Below, in pieces: positions 43,276 through 56,055 of a stretch of DNA of 64,000 nt; position 1 is the first letter of the stretch; every line of letters begins with the position of its first letter. The stretch is from positions 1 through 64,000 of the forward strand of contig JAKSYS010000068.1 of the NCBI GenBank assembly GCA_022925895.1, in the 5' to 3' direction. Under the pieces are notes generated by a model, which worked only from the letters and a program-made list of their open reading frames with translations, was not told where the DNA came from and made no database searches. This DNA comes from Fragilaria crotonensis. Its lineage: Eukaryota; Bacillariophyta; Fragilariophyceae; Fragilariales; Fragilariaceae. The position numbers and the translations under genes were made by a program.

Positions 43276-44121
43276 ATGAGACGAAAGCGGATGAGGCGTG
43301 AGTCACTTATCGGTCTCGCTGCTGTCGCTCCGTACGTAGAATTTGTACTGAGGTTCGTAGTAGACACAAAAAATAGCACGTCTGCTATGGGTGGATACTA
43401 CGCTGAACCACAGGAGGATGCAACTCTTGACAATCAACATCCTCGAAGGCACATGATGTTTGGCATCAATTGTTTCGAACGGAAACTTGTGTGGCAGTCA
43501 AGAGAAGGAGATGATGATGATGGTGATTTTGGTGGAAGCATCACTTATTTGGAACCAGTTGAAGATTATAATGATGTTGTACAACAAAAACGAGAACGAG
43601 AACTATTGGCCCAACAGATTGTGAATCAACAATTCGATCTTTCGAGCTGTCGTACCATTGTGGAATTGGGTGCCAGTGTTGTCTCCTTGGCGGCAGCAAG
43701 AATCCAACCATTGCATCTGCCCACATCCTTCGGGGTTGTGGCCTATGATTTTGATGAAATTCGTCTCCGCATCTTGCAATATGCGGATTGTTACTTGAAT
43801 CCTCTCCAAACTATGCAGCACGTCCGACCATTCCAATTCAAACAATCCACGCACATTCCTTCGTTGGGATCCGATGCCGAAAATAGTAATGATCATCACA
43901 GGTCACCTTTGGAATTGCCAGAAACGACGGATTTGGTGATTGTCACAACAAGCATGATGCGACACGACTTTTATCTGGAGGAAAATGGCAATGACCACCA
44001 AGCAGAACACAACACGGCAGAACGACAACAGGTTAAAATATTACAACAACTCCTTCATCAAGCCACCGAACGGTCAATTCCGATTGTCTATACAGCATCT
44101 ACAAACCCATCGTTCCCTTGA
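43276..44121 (+). CDS. methyltransferase-like protein (degenerate Methyltransf_16 type)
   Basis: 281 aa from ATG 43276. The middle reads DLSSCRTIVELGASVVSLAAAR, which sits where protein-lysine methyltransferases have their SAM-binding ELGAGxG loop, but the second glycine-rich part is absent. FGVVAYDFDEIRLRIL could be the motif II acidic strand, and TTDLVIVTTSMMRHDFY the post-II strand. The loop change suggests SAM binding may be weak or lost. The N-terminus is basic (MRRKRMRRESL) and might be a targeting sequence. It shares a short divergent interval with the hydrolase gene. The family assignment is tentative; a plain hypothetical protein is the alternative. Confidence 0.5.
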   Translation: MRRKRMRRESLIGLAAVAPYVEFVLRFVVDTKNSTSAMGGYYAEPQEDATLDNQHPRRHMMFGINCFERKLVWQSREGDDDDGDFGGSITYLEPVEDYNDVVQQKRERELLAQQIVNQQFDLSSCRTIVELGASVVSLAAARIQPLHLPTSFGVVAYDFDEIRLRILQYADCYLNPLQTMQHVRPFQFKQSTHIPSLGSDAENSNDHHRSPLELPETTDLVIVTTSMMRHDFYLEENGNDHQAEHNTAERQQVKILQQLLHQATERSIPIVYTASTNPSFP

Positions 44122-44496
44122 GAATGTAAGGGCTATGGATTCTATACATGAAATGGTGCAAGCAAAATGACGAGTAGGCCGTCGCAAGAATTGCATGCCT
44201 AATAGAGATGAGTTGCGATGTTTCCATCATCATTGATACCGTAGTTACTTTTAGGCTGCCGTCGCTCTAGTATTTGGGTCAAAATCATTTCAAATGTATG
44301 TACAGGCAGGTGTGCGACGGGGAAAGCAGAGTTATGTCGTTAGTGTGCATTCCATTTCAATGAAAAAATGCAGCTTCTCGTGTGTTCAACATCGAACAAA
44401 ATGCACCCCGCAAACACCGACCGACGCAGTCATACTCCATAAAGTCATGCCAGTGAATACTAGCAGCGGAATGAATGACCGATCTCAACATGACGG

Positions 44497-46446
44497 CTAG
44501 TTTTCAGCTGTTCCATTACCGTTGACGTACAATCCGGTCAATGACGATGTACTAGTATTCCTTTTGGCTTCCGCATACTGCCACCAGTCATAATGTTTTG
44601 CTGTCTTTTGTAAGAAATGAAAGAAGGCTCCAAAGAGTACCATCACAAGCACATATAGGTATGTCATTTTGGAGGCAACCATCATGACGAATATAGCGAT
44701 ACAGCACGATGGTAAAACCAAGAGAACGCATCCGACAGTCCCGAAAGGCAATCGAAAGGGTCGACGCAAATCCCGGTGTGTAATGCGAAGCTTGACAAAG
44801 GCGGCATACTCCATTAGAAGTGCAACGGAAAAGGAAAAGTTGAGCATTTCGACAAGGGCGTCGAACTTGGCGACGGAAAGACAAAAAATGACGAGCGTGC
44901 CAAGCAAAATCCCATTCGTGGGGGTATCAAAGCGACTGCGGCGACAAAAGAATTTCGGGATCAACCCCCGATCGGCCATGCCAAGAAGCTGCCATGCGTC
45001 CCCTGACATTTCGGCTAAGAAGAGAGCAATGCAACTGACAGCGGCTCCAATGACAGTCCATGAGGCCAACCACTCGCCGCCCACCTCTTTCGCCACGACT
45101 GTCAAGTGACCGGCCTTCCAGGATTCTTGAGGCGTGTCGCTGACTCCAAGTGCGACCAAGAGGGGTAGCAAGTACGCAAGTACGACGAACACCACTGACA
45201 TCATCATCGCCTTAGGAAAAACAACATCTGGGTTTTGAACTTCGCCTGCAAAACTAGCACCAACATCAAAGGAATTGAGATTCCAAAACAAGTTGTTCAC
45301 GAATGGTCGCCAAGCAATGCCAGCAAATGTGACGGCAGGGAAGAAGGTGGCACCAATGGGAACGTCGTCGTCGGACACGATAATCCCAGAAGCAGGCAAG
45401 GTGAGCCATCGGGCAGGATCCACATGGGGTAGGCCGAAGATTATAAGCAGAATAAAGGGACTCATTGAGATGATGGACACGATGATTGAAACATTGCCGA
45501 CAACTTCCAGACCGGTGAATGTCGTAAAGGCTAGCGCAGCAGTAATGGCAACTGTGAATGCAAATCGAACGTAGTGGTTGGCCAAAATCGAATGCTCCGC
45601 GTCTGAGTCTGCATCCATGGAGGCAGCCGCTGCTCCACCATAGATGAAGGATGAAACATACTCTAAAAACAAGGAAGGATAAATGGCATTGTCCGTTGCT
45701 CCTGAAACCCAATGGAAGTATCCACACAGGAGTCCTGCCTTTGGTCCGAATGCTTCTTCAATCCATGCCACTGCGCCCGATGGTTCGGGGTATGCTGTTC
45801 CCAATTCCGCCGTGACGAGTGCTTCTGGCAAGGACCATAGCAAAGGAAAAATGATGAATCCCAGCAATGAATAAAAGGGACCTGCCGCTCGAATCGTTGG
45901 TTCGCATCCGAAAGGGCCACCCGACACTTTGTAAAATACAATAATAGCCAAGGCCAGCGCGCTGAGCTTTTCTCTCACCAATGCTTTTTCTCTCGGACAG
46001 ACTGGTAATATCTCCTCATGGATGACTTCTTGCACTTCCGAAATCCCCTCAACAACAACTTCCTTCACGTCTGAAATAACATCCAAAGTATCCAAGACAA
46101 TGTTTTCAATCGACAAGGATCGCGTCCGAGTCCGAACGAAGAGCGGGTGACCAATGCCATGACCTTCATGATGATCCGACAATTCATATGGATGATGATG
46201 ATGCAAATCACCGTCATCATCTGGATGGAATAAGTGAGGATTGTCCCATTCCTGTGCTTCCTTCCGTTCTGGGATTGGTGACAACGCTTGGAACCCAACA
46301 CTGCCATTGCAGGCTTCCAGCATGTCATCATCATCGGTGTGGTCTGACGATACTGACGAATCATTCCCACATATCCTTGATGCTGGTGCCATCGTTGTTG
46401 CAGACTTGTTGAGCAGATTCGCGATCAAGGGACTGCATTCATCCAT
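44497..46446 (-). CDS. APC-superfamily polyamine/amino-acid permease
   Basis: 649 aa from the ATG at 46446; the open frame upstream lacks an ATG. A 170-residue acidic and His-rich cytosolic head (DDDGDLHHHHPY) precedes about twelve membrane helices. The first transporter block reads YKVSGGPFGCEPTIRAAGP and the next WSLPEALVTAELGTAYPE, GAVAWIEEAFGP and FHWVSGATDNAIYPSLFL. These match plant and protist PUT/RMV1 polyamine uptake transporters of the LAT-like group. WNLNSFDVGASFAGEVQNPD and LLMEYAAFVKLR are further family marks. It would import polyamines or amino acids across the plasma membrane or an endomembrane. No defects are seen. Substrate is inferred from family resemblance. Confidence 0.9.
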   Translation of the reverse strand: MDECSPLIANLLNKSATTMAPASRICGNDSSVSSDHTDDDDMLEACNGSVGFQALSPIPERKEAQEWDNPHLFHPDDDGDLHHHHPYELSDHHEGHGIGHPLFVRTRTRSLSIENIVLDTLDVISDVKEVVVEGISEVQEVIHEEILPVCPREKALVREKLSALALAIIVFYKVSGGPFGCEPTIRAAGPFYSLLGFIIFPLLWSLPEALVTAELGTAYPEPSGAVAWIEEAFGPKAGLLCGYFHWVSGATDNAIYPSLFLEYVSSFIYGGAAAASMDADSDAEHSILANHYVRFAFTVAITAALAFTTFTGLEVVGNVSIIVSIISMSPFILLIIFGLPHVDPARWLTLPASGIIVSDDDVPIGATFFPAVTFAGIAWRPFVNNLFWNLNSFDVGASFAGEVQNPDVVFPKAMMMSVVFVVLAYLLPLLVALGVSDTPQESWKAGHLTVVAKEVGGEWLASWTVIGAAVSCIALFLAEMSGDAWQLLGMADRGLIPKFFCRRSRFDTPTNGILLGTLVIFCLSVAKFDALVEMLNFSFSVALLMEYAAFVKLRITHRDLRRPFRLPFGTVGCVLLVLPSCCIAIFVMMVASKMTYLYVLVMVLFGAFFHFLQKTAKHYDWWQYAEAKRNTSTSSLTGLYVNGNGTAEN

Positions 46447-48357
46447 GGTTGTTGCGTTTTGTGAATGTTTCAAAATGGGAAAGGATGGTATATATCTATA
46501 CAACAGTAAACTGTATCGGAGATTGGAGTACTCCTATAGTCTAGAGAAGAGAATTGAGGATGGAAGGAGACCCAACTCTTGTGTGTGTTGTTGCGTTGCA
46601 GGAGTGTTGTGTCAGAAGGTCAAACGTGTGGAACGCAGATTCGAGACTCACGCACACACAAAATGATTCACGTTCACGGTTTGCCGGTCGATGATGGGCG
46701 CGTCTGATGCCGGGTCGCTGTCAGATGCGAGAGAAAATGCTGCGATGTGGGACGAATACAACTTGTGTGTGGTGTTGGTTTTTCGTTATGACAAGGTTTC
46801 GAAGTTTCCAAGTCCTATTTGAACCATATTAACGCAGACTTGTACTGGAGTACTGGAAGTCCGCACACAACGAATTACCGCATTCCTACCCCCGACACAA
46901 CTTCCCTCATTCATGGTTGAAATTGAACTATTGGTCTTTGAAGTCTTTATATGATATTATGTGTTTCGCATTATCGTATACGTATACATATACTCTGTAT
47001 AAAATGCCCAACGCTGTCGGATCAACGCACGACACACCACCGTTCTGAACAAGGTTACTGGGTACTGTTCGTGTTGTTTCAGTACAGCAGCAAGCATCAC
47101 AAACACGTCCATTAGAAAAGCCATCTCGACCAAGACTATGTGCGCGAAGTCCTTCGAGAGTAAGTTACTGATACGCACATGGACCAATCTTCCTGGCACA
47201 CAGCAATGTCAAAGATTCCTGACGCTGTCCAAGTCTTCCCGGCACAGTCAGTCTGTGGATCAACTGCACGACGTAAAACCACAAGACAGACGGCGAACCA
47301 GCAATTCACTACCTCCTACTGGATTGCAGCCGTCGCAAGGAACGAACACCAGACAAGGTGACGAAACAAAGAAGTCCCATGATCAAGAAGATGTGCCATT
47401 CGAGTCTCGTCACAGCAGTTCATTCGTTTCCAACTCATACAAATGAGCACCAACATGCGCATCCATTCTGAAAAGAAGAAGGGTAGCAAGCTTGCCAATT
47501 GAGTATCAGTAATTCACTTGAAACTTGAAATGCTTTCACACACACAACACATCAACACAAAATGCCAGACGCAGGAACCAAAGGATGAACATTTCCATTT
47601 TCTCAACAAGACATGAGGCAAAATGACTCGGATTGCAGTTAAAAAATTGTTGTGACTCTCATGGACGTCGAGACTAAATAGGTTTGGCAGCATGCCACTT
47701 TCGTCATTGTCATCCTTATTGCTGCCCTTATCTCATTGTTTGGAAAATTCTCATCCTTCCGGACGTGCACGTCTGCCGTTGTTGTTGTTGTAGGAACTCC
47801 ATCATCAATCTTTCACGTACCTGGATAACAACACAATGAAATGCCTAATGGTTCCCAAGTCATGTCTTGAGCAACCAGCCGGTATTGCTCCTTACTTTAC
47901 AAACAAAGTGTTGTTGATGGAGAGGAGGAGCAGAACATGGATTATGAGTTACTCGGGTGCGTCTCACGACGTCGTTTCACACTTGACATTTTGAATATTC
48001 AATTGCGGATAAAGAGTTGAAATGCAACCCAATGAACCGACAAGAGAACCAATGGAACTGGAAGTGCAGAAAGAATCATCAAGGAAATGTTGCTGTAGTA
48101 CGTCGACGCCATTACAACGATTGCTGCTCCTGCGAGAAACAACGTCGCCCGCCATGGTGATGAACCCCAAACGCTGCGACTACATTGTCTCGTCATTCCA
48201 TCGACACTTGGTACACTTGATATCAAAGAATGAGTGTCGGTACGGGTGTGCCCTACTGGTGGAGTAGATAACGATAAAATGCATGTAGTTTCACCATCGT
48301 CGCAAATGACTTACGGGATGTGATGGTGAATCAAACGAACCGGATTGGATGGCGATG
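46447..48357. other. 1.9 kb intergenic region
   Basis: Presumed 5' region of the permease gene, then AT/CA-rich DNA. One plus-strand open stretch of 102 codons from ATG 47138 has no recognisable features, and I do not call it a gene. Confidence 0.4.
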
Positions 48358-48362
48358 GACAG

Positions 48363-48768
48363 AATTGAGAGTCGCTGCCGGAGGCTGTACTCTAAACGTA
48401 GCTACTGGTATTCGGTACCGTACCGTAGGACGATGAATTCGTGAGAGTTTCTCTACACTAACAGTAAGTGCTTGGGAGAGCCTTTCACAAATAGTAGGTC
48501 CTAAGATTATAAACTAAAATGTAGCAAATAAAGTGAGCTTTGAAATGGCTCAAGAGATATGTCAGGTAGATCATATCAAATTGAATTCACCTCATTGGAT
48601 GAGGTGAGATGAGCACCATTTCATATCTTGTCGGTCTTGACAAGTAGCTAATTATACCGTCCACATTTAGAATCGTGCATTGTTCTGTTTCACATGTATG
48701 ACCTTACAGTACGATGACGTACGCTGCGGAGCAGCACAGTACGGTCGTTACAGTCGTCAGTTTTAACT
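48363..48768 (-). repeat. Copia 3' LTR
   Basis: About 405 bp, nearly identical to the copy at 55213-55616. It contains a 9-bp stem hairpin TCACCTCAT-TGG-ATGAGGTGA (48587-48607). A purine tract (GAAAGGGAG on the minus strand) adjoins its inner edge, fitting a polypurine tract. Confidence 0.9.
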
Positions 48769-51700
48769 CTCCCTTTCATTCATGGAAGCAGACAATGATT
48801 AATATGCAATAGATACGAGTTGAACAACGGATGCAGTCCAAACAAGAGCACAGAGTTGAAGGGTAAGTTACCATCCTTGAACGAGTCGGCGAACTCGTTC
48901 GAAGCTTTCGCGATTCAGGCCTTTGGTGAGCATGTCAGCCCACTGTTCCTGAGTATCGACTTTGATGATTGCGATGGTGCCGTCGCGAACGTGTGCCCAA
49001 AGAAATGCCATTTGACTTGAAAGTACTTCGTTCGATTGGTAATTCGTTGGTTGGTTGCCAAAGAAGTGCACCATTGTTGTCCTCAAACACACGGCACTTG
49101 ACGGTAGACGTGAGAGTATCAGGAAGTTGCAAGCCATTAATGAGTTCGATGAGCATGGTCCGCAATGGAAGGAGCGTTCGCATGGCAGAGCTGAGCGCGG
49201 AGTACTCAGCTTCGAGCGTCGACAGAGATATTTCAGACTGGAGATGCGATTTCCAAAGGATCGGGCACCCTCCGAGTGATGATATAACCTGTCCTCGACT
49301 TTGCGGAGCTTGGCGAGGAGTCGGGGTCGCGACGATGCAATCCTGCGAAGTCTGCGTCCACATAGCAGTCCAAAGTGAGATCGCCGGTTGGCTTGACGAT
49401 CATGCCCTTGTCGTACGTCCTTTGGAGATAACGAACGATCGTCTTAATTGCGGAGGCGTGACTCTTCTTCGGGTTGTGAGAGAATCGAGCAACCTGACTG
49501 ACTGCGAACGCGATATCGGGGCGAGTGTTCGTCGAAAGGTAAAGGAGCATCCCAACCACAGAGCGATAGCTCCAAGACTCCTGCATCGGAGGACCATCGG
49601 GTCGATTCCCAAAGCGGCTTGTCCAGCGGGAGTCCAATTGCTGTTGCTCATCTTCATCCCTGTCGCCTCTTGAATCTTCTGAATTAGGCCTTTCTGTGTG
49701 AGCGTCAGGGTGCCGTTCTTGGGATCCTTCACGAAGTTGATGCCCAAGAAATCAGTGAAGGTTCCTTCCTTCGTGAAACTGAAACCTTTGGCGTCGAGAT
49801 TCGCAAATAATTCGTCGAGATCGCGTTGATTTGAAAGCGATGCCCAAATCGTCAACGTAGATAACCACCATGATAGTGTCCTTGTAAAGAAGGCAAGGGT
49901 CATTTGCACAGCTCTTGAACCCTTCATCGCGTAGTGCATCGGACAGATGTTCATACCAGAGTCGCGGTGCGACACTCAAACCGTAGAGACTTTTCAAGAG
50001 TTGCAGACACGTAGATGACCCACGTTCGGAACGAAAGCCTCGAGGCAAGTGAATCCATACTGGATCGGTGAGTGGGGCCTGTACAAATGCACTGCTGAAA
50101 TCGATAGTGCAAGTTTGCCAAGCAAGTGTGAGTGACAGTACCAGAAACAACCGTACCGTACTCCAAGCCACGACTGGGGCAAACGTTTCTTGCTCAGTTT
50201 CCTGCAAGTCACCTCGTACGCAGTACCGTGCCTTGTACTTGCTTATGGCACCGTCAGGCGTGCGTTTACGCCGAAAGACCCAAGTACCTGGCAGGATTCG
50301 TGACTTGGCATCGGCAGTTGGTACTTCTTTCCAAGTCCCATTTTCTCCAACGACTTGATTTCGGCCTCTGCAGCCCTCAACCAATTTTGGATGTTCTCGA
50401 CGTCCGACATGGCTTCTTCGAAGGTCAAAGTGTCGGGGTCGCTCACGCTTGCCTTGTTCGCTTGTGACATGGCGCTGCTGTCTTCAATGGCTTCGGTGAG
50501 GAGCCAATCGAAGATGATGTCATCCATTGTAAACAAGTAACCTCTCCCTTGTTGGCCGTCGTATCCGAGACGATCGGGAGCCTTGCGAGTGCGAGTTGAA
50601 CGACGAGGTGAGTGCCTTTGCTGTTCGTTGGGTGCCTGCCTTGTGACGGCTTCAATCTCATCGTGCGTTTCGATTGAAGCAGCTGGGGATGGAATGTCAT
50701 GAGATGCAGGACGAAGTGGAGACTGGAACAGTTGCGTCGGTGTCGGAGGCTGAGGATCCTGAATCAAGTGAGGCGGAGGCGCCATGTTGGAGTTGATGGA
50801 GGGGACTCTCCTTGGAGTTAACAATGGTGTCGAGGGAACTGGAGGTTGCGTCGTCGTCTCGTTGACTGGAAGCTGTCGTTGCGTTGCGTCAACAGGAGTT
50901 CTTGTCGGAGGAGGTCGACGGGTAGCGCTGACGGTGGAGTTGCTGCGTCGATGGCGGTCGCGATGCGTTGCTGTTGTGAGAGTACATCTTGCTCTCTCTC
51001 GAAATTTTCAGTCTCAACAATCAACCGCTCTTGGTCCTCGTCATCCAGAATGTACTGGTAGGTCGAGTCGCGGAACATACGTTTCCAGCTGTCTGCGTTG
51101 AAGTTCGGAAGGTCGTCGACGGAGGCCGGAACAGTGGCAAACCAATCGTCGAAGACGACGTGGAATTGCGGCGTTATGTAACCCGTTTGAGGGTTGAGGA
51201 CAATTGGGACTGTGATGGCGTGCTTCGGTGAGAAGCCCATGTTGATCGTTCGAGTTGATCGCGGAGTCCAGCGAGGCAACTTTTGCCATCGGATATCATC
51301 TTGTCCAAGACGTAGACAGGGCAACCCCAAACGTGGAGATTGTTCAGCTTTCGCTGCTCCCATCGTGTTTTGGTGAACAGGTCGGCAGGACAAGCCAGTT
51401 CTTGGATCAGGAACATGGTTGACCAAAAGACTGCGTGATTGACTGCCAAGGGCCAAAGTGTTGCGTCCGCGATCGATGGCCAATGAATCGCTGCGTGAAG
51501 CATCATCGTGCGAGCGATCGCCATGATTGTTCGGATGTTTCGCTCAGCGATGCCATTGTGGTGTGTGCACCAACGCCAGCGAACCTCATGATTTGTGCGA
51601 ATGTCGAGGTTGCGAGTGAATTCGGCGGATGTGAAAATCTTGGAGTTGTCGGCCAAATACTCTTGCGGCACAACTCCATACTGGCGGCAGGTAAGTTCGA

Positions 51701-54700
51701 ACTTTTCCTTTGCTTTCAACGTCTCGTGTGTGTGAGGTTGACTTGGAGTTCGACATGGACGAAACCGGAGGCGTGGTCCACGAAGATGCAACCTCCCGTA
51801 CATCTCGTCGGCTTTGGTTTTCCAGCGGAGGTAGAAGTCGTCCTCGCGTGCTGCAGATGAAGTGATCGACAGAGATTCGATGCCCGGGATAACGTTGTCG
51901 GCCTTGAGGATGTTCGTTCGGTCGCGAATGATGGTTGACGGCGTTGAACCAGGGATAGGACGTCGATGCTGCTTGCCGTACTGGCAAGCTGCACACTTTG
52001 AAGGTTCGTCAGCTTGCAGGCTGCGGAATGAAGTCGGCGACTTGCTTCCGTTTGACTCAAGACTCCAGTTCTCAACAAGAACTGGATCTTCTTGAATCCA
52101 ATGTGTCCGAGGCGATAATGCCATCGCAGAAGTTCCTTTTCGGCTTCGCTGAGGTTGTGATTCGTCTCATGGACCTCAGTGATCGTTGCGACGAGTGCGT
52201 CGGCCGCTTTGAAAGGATCCTGACCGTTGAAGGCGTCGGACGTTGGCAGGTTGTTCTGCGGGTTCACGAGTACCATAACTGCTCCTCGACTTGAGTCTCC
52301 AGGAACGCCGCTCAAGGTAAGTCGATTCGATTCGACTTTGATCGTCTCGCCTTGATAAGTTTGCAGAGACTTGTGGTTGAGAGGAGCGAACCTTAATGCC
52401 GGGTACGTAGAAAGCGGGAACCTTGATCATTCGCAGGTTGCCGTTCGTGTCGTGAACCGCCCAAGTGACTTCGCCTTGACCCTTGATTTGAAGTCCGCGG
52501 GCTATTCCTTGAGTTGGGTGATAGTGCCGGGGCTTCGCATCGTGCCCTGAAAGTCTTCAGGGTCGGGCGAAATGGAGATGCTCGCGCCAGAATCCCAAAT
52601 GATGGGAGCACTGTTCGTCGCACTTCCAAGAGCGTTTCGCATGCGTGCTGGCGCTTGCAATGCCATTCGAAGCGTGGCGGTGCAAGCGAGATTGACGTGG
52701 GAGATGATCTTGTGAGCAGCGTTGCGTTGCTGTGTTGTCCATGGTGCAGGGACGAATGCATCAGGGGCGCCGTCGGCAGGAACGGGATGGTATTTCGGTC
52801 GACGTGCTGGCTTTTTGCGTTGAGTTTGCGAGCGACGACTCGAAGTTCCGAACTCTCCCTTGTTGAGCGCATTCGTTGCGTACGGAGAGCGACGCGTGCG
52901 AAGGCGTTGCGTCTGACGTTGGAGCAACAACGTTCGCGTCTTCAATTCGTCAAGGTCGCGAAGACTTGTCTGCCTTTCGAGGGTCGGTGCGTTGAATGCG
53001 TTCTGATGACGTCGTTTGCGAAGACGATAGGGAAGAGGAGCCACAGCCTTGCGATGTTGAACTTCGCGTTGAGGCTTGAGTGAAGTCTTCAAGAGCTTAG
53101 CGAAGCGTCGGCGTTGCTTGCGAGTGAACGAAGTGCTTGTGGTTGCGTTCGTTTCTTGTTGGCAGGCTTCTGGCTTCCAAAAGGAGGCCAGGAGTGCGAG
53201 CCAAAGGGCAGGAGCAAGGAACAGCGTTGGTTGCTCGAGGAGCACTTGACGAAGCGTGTCAACAATCGACGTCAGCAACAATGTCCATGGAATCGATCGT
53301 AGCATGGACTGCCAAGTTTGAACACTTTGGGATGACAAGACAAAACGCCACAGAGTAGACGATAGAACCATAGCCTTCGAAAATAAAAACGTATAGATTG
53401 ATTCGAGCGCCGTAGACTGTAGTTTCTTGGCTGGGTTGTCGAAATCAATCATCCACACAGACGGGTCGGCAACAGAGAATGCGGAAAGGTTGGCTTGAGC
53501 TGCCTGCGCAGGGGCTGTCGTGTTGTTACGGCGTTGTCCTGTGTGGGTTGCGGTCGTGTGCGTCGTTGTCCAACGACGACATTTCTCACACAATTGAACG
53601 CCTTGTCCTTCACCTTTTGGACGTCGCAGTTCCAGGAGGTGGGGGTACCGTGCGCCAAGACTGAGTTTTGTGAGCTCCAATTGCGTTGGTTGGAGTTCCG
53701 TTTCCAGGGACATTCTTGCGACCATTTTTATTCCTTTCCGGACACTTGTTGGACCAATGACCTGGTTTGCCACAGTTGTGACAATTGCCCTTCTTCGGCG
53801 TGTCCTGGCGAGGCGTCTGAGATTGGATCAGATTTAGGACTTCAGCTCGCGTGATCGCAGAACCTTCTGGCAGAGCGACATTTCCAAACGTCGCTGACGG
53901 AACACGAGTGTCAGTGGCATGACTGGCTGGTGGCCATTCCTTCCTGTCGTACTGGAGGCGATATGCGTCTTCAGCTTGTCGACAAACATCTTGGTAAGTC
54001 AACTTTCGGTCACCATGTGTGCTTGCGCCGCTGACTTCTCCTTGTACCCGATATCGAGCAAAGCCTGATCAAGCTTTTGCTTCGTCGCACGCAGCTGAAA
54101 GCGAAAGTCTTCATTGCCTGATCCGCCGGCGAGGAGGAATGTCTTCAACATCGTAAGTGTCAAGTTGTGGTCGTATTGACCAGCCGTTGTCAACTCACGA
54201 GCGTCCTTGCGGAAATCAGATGCGAGCAGTTCGAGATTCTCTCCGGCATACTGCGATGGATGGCGGGCCTTGATCGCAGCCTTCAGGTCTTCAAAACGTT
54301 CGATGGATGTGGATTGATGGTTTTGATGAGTTGCAACCATACGATGTGGAATGAATCGAGTCCTCTGTCTTTCTTGGATTTTGCTCATGAGAGCAGGTGA
54401 GAGCGACGAGAGCACAAACTTGACGGCGGCGCGATCATTGCTCTTGTCGTACTTGTCGTACAACATGAGTTGCTCAGCGCTGAGGTCTTGGCGGTTTGGA
54501 TCGTGTAACGAGAATGGCTTTTGACGACGTTCGTCATCAGCAGTTCATTTTCGGGGTCGGGAAGGTACGCGATGCTGTCCATTCCGCAATCAGTGAGATG
54601 ATCCCAAACGGCGTTTTGGAAATCAATGAGGCTGCTGGTCGGGAAAAGGGTGTTGGTAAGCCAGTGCGGCGGTAGTTGTAACCTTTCTGCGAAGCACCAG

Positions 54701-55212
54701 CGTGGACGGGTCGGAGTTGATTCGGGAAGTGAGCTCGTCGCTGGCACTTGGATCAAGGCCGATCCAGCCAGCGAGCGGTTTCCTCCGGTCCAGGCGGACC
54801 AGTCATCTTTAGAGAGTGAGATGACGTTACCCATAATGGGCTTTACGGGTCTGTCGGAGGTGACGGGGTCACTGACAGGTGTCGGAGACGTGGTGGTGAC
54901 GGGATCACCAGTAGGAGTCGGAGACGCCATCTTAGACTAACGCGGTGCGTGTCTTGGGGTGCTGGGAGCAATGAACACGGAGTGTTGACGTTGGAGAACG
55001 TGCGTCGCTAGGTCGACGGTAGTAGAGTAGTCGGAGACTTAGATCGACAGTCGAACGGAGTTGACTGGGCTGCAGCGGAGAGCGACGAGTACTGTCGAGT
55101 ACTTCGTTAGATCGGAGATCGGTGGGGAGCTTTGGTAAAGCTCTGTAGTCCTTGGGAAGGAGTTGGCTTGAAGAAGCGTTAGGTGTTAGCCTATAATTTG
55201 GGCAAAATAACC

Positions 55213-55616
55213 ACTTGAGAGTCGCTGCCGGAGGCTGTACTCTAAACGTAGCTACTGGTATTCGGTACCGTACCGTAGGACGATGAATTCGTGAGAGTTT
55301 CTACACTAACAGTAAGTGCTTGGGAGAGCCTTTCACAAATAGTAGGTCCTAAGATTATAAACTAAAATGTAGCAAATAAAGTGAGCTTTGAAATGGCTCA
55401 AGAGATATGTCAGGTAGATCATATCAAATTGAATTCACCTCATTGGATGAGGTGAGATGAGCACCATTTCATATCTTGTCGGTCTTGACAAGTAGCTAAT
55501 TATACCGTCCACATTTAGAATCGTGCATTGTTCTGTTTCACATGTATGACCTTACAGTACGATGGCGTACGCTGCGGAGCAGCACAGTACGGTCGTTACA
55601 GTCGTCAGTTTTAACT
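55213..55616 (-). repeat. Copia 5' LTR
   Basis: Partner of 48363-48768, differing at only a few positions. The minus-strand sequence just inside it, GGTTATTTTGCCCAAATTAT, is in the primer-binding-site position; I cannot name the matching tRNA. Confidence 0.9.
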
Positions 55617-55621
55617 GACAG

Positions 55622-56055
55622 TTTTTATAGTTTATAGTTTATAGGCCAGATTTTTTTACTTGTACTGTACACAGAAAGTCGTACTTGCAGTATCCGGTAC
55701 TCGTACAGGCGTCTTCCGTATCATTAACTCTATCATACTAATAAAAGAACAAGAAATTAGCGCTCAGAGACTACCTGGTACCTGGTAGCTAGTCGCATGC
55801 TATTATATTATTGTGTATGCATAGAAAGAATCATGCGAGTTTTCATATGCTGTAGACCTACAGTACAAGTACCCTGAGTCTCCGATGCAACAGTCACCTC
55901 CTACTAGTACTATATATTATGTACAGTACGTGAACTCCTGCTGTATCTGATTTGACCAGAGTCATTCGATTTCCGATTAAGATTTCTCTTCAAAATGTCC
56001 TCTTTATTTCATTGTATTCGTGACTCTCCCACTCCACATTGAACGTTGTATCCCC
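55622..56055. other. intergenic, GTAC-rich
   Basis: Begins with TTTATAGTTTATAGTTTATAG, a 7-bp triplet repeat, then many GTACAGTAC/TACTG words. It presumably holds the promoter of the first FkbM-type gene. Confidence 0.4.

Larger units (their letters stand above)
48363..55616 (-). mobile_element. Ty1/Copia LTR retrotransposon fossil
   Basis: A 7.25 kb Copia element on the minus strand, bounded by LTRs of about 405 bp and a candidate 5-bp duplication GACAG (48358-48362 and 55617-55621). Parts in order from the 5' LTR on the right: gag-like region (about 54.9-53.6 kb) with a zinc knuckle CHNCGKPGHWSNKC, protease region (DSGASISISP, near 52.57 kb), integrase (about 52.3-51.2 kb), reverse transcriptase (about 50.3-49.4 kb, SSAFVQAPLTDP) and RNase H (about 49.3-48.9 kb, TLEAEYSALS). 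The order integrase before reverse transcriptase marks Copia. The coding region is broken, with roughly ten breaks. The LTRs are almost identical, so insertion is recent. Confidence 0.92.

Noticed and set aside
47138-47446. 102-codon open frame with ATG
   Set aside because: Composition is noise-like, with no motif and no supporting context.
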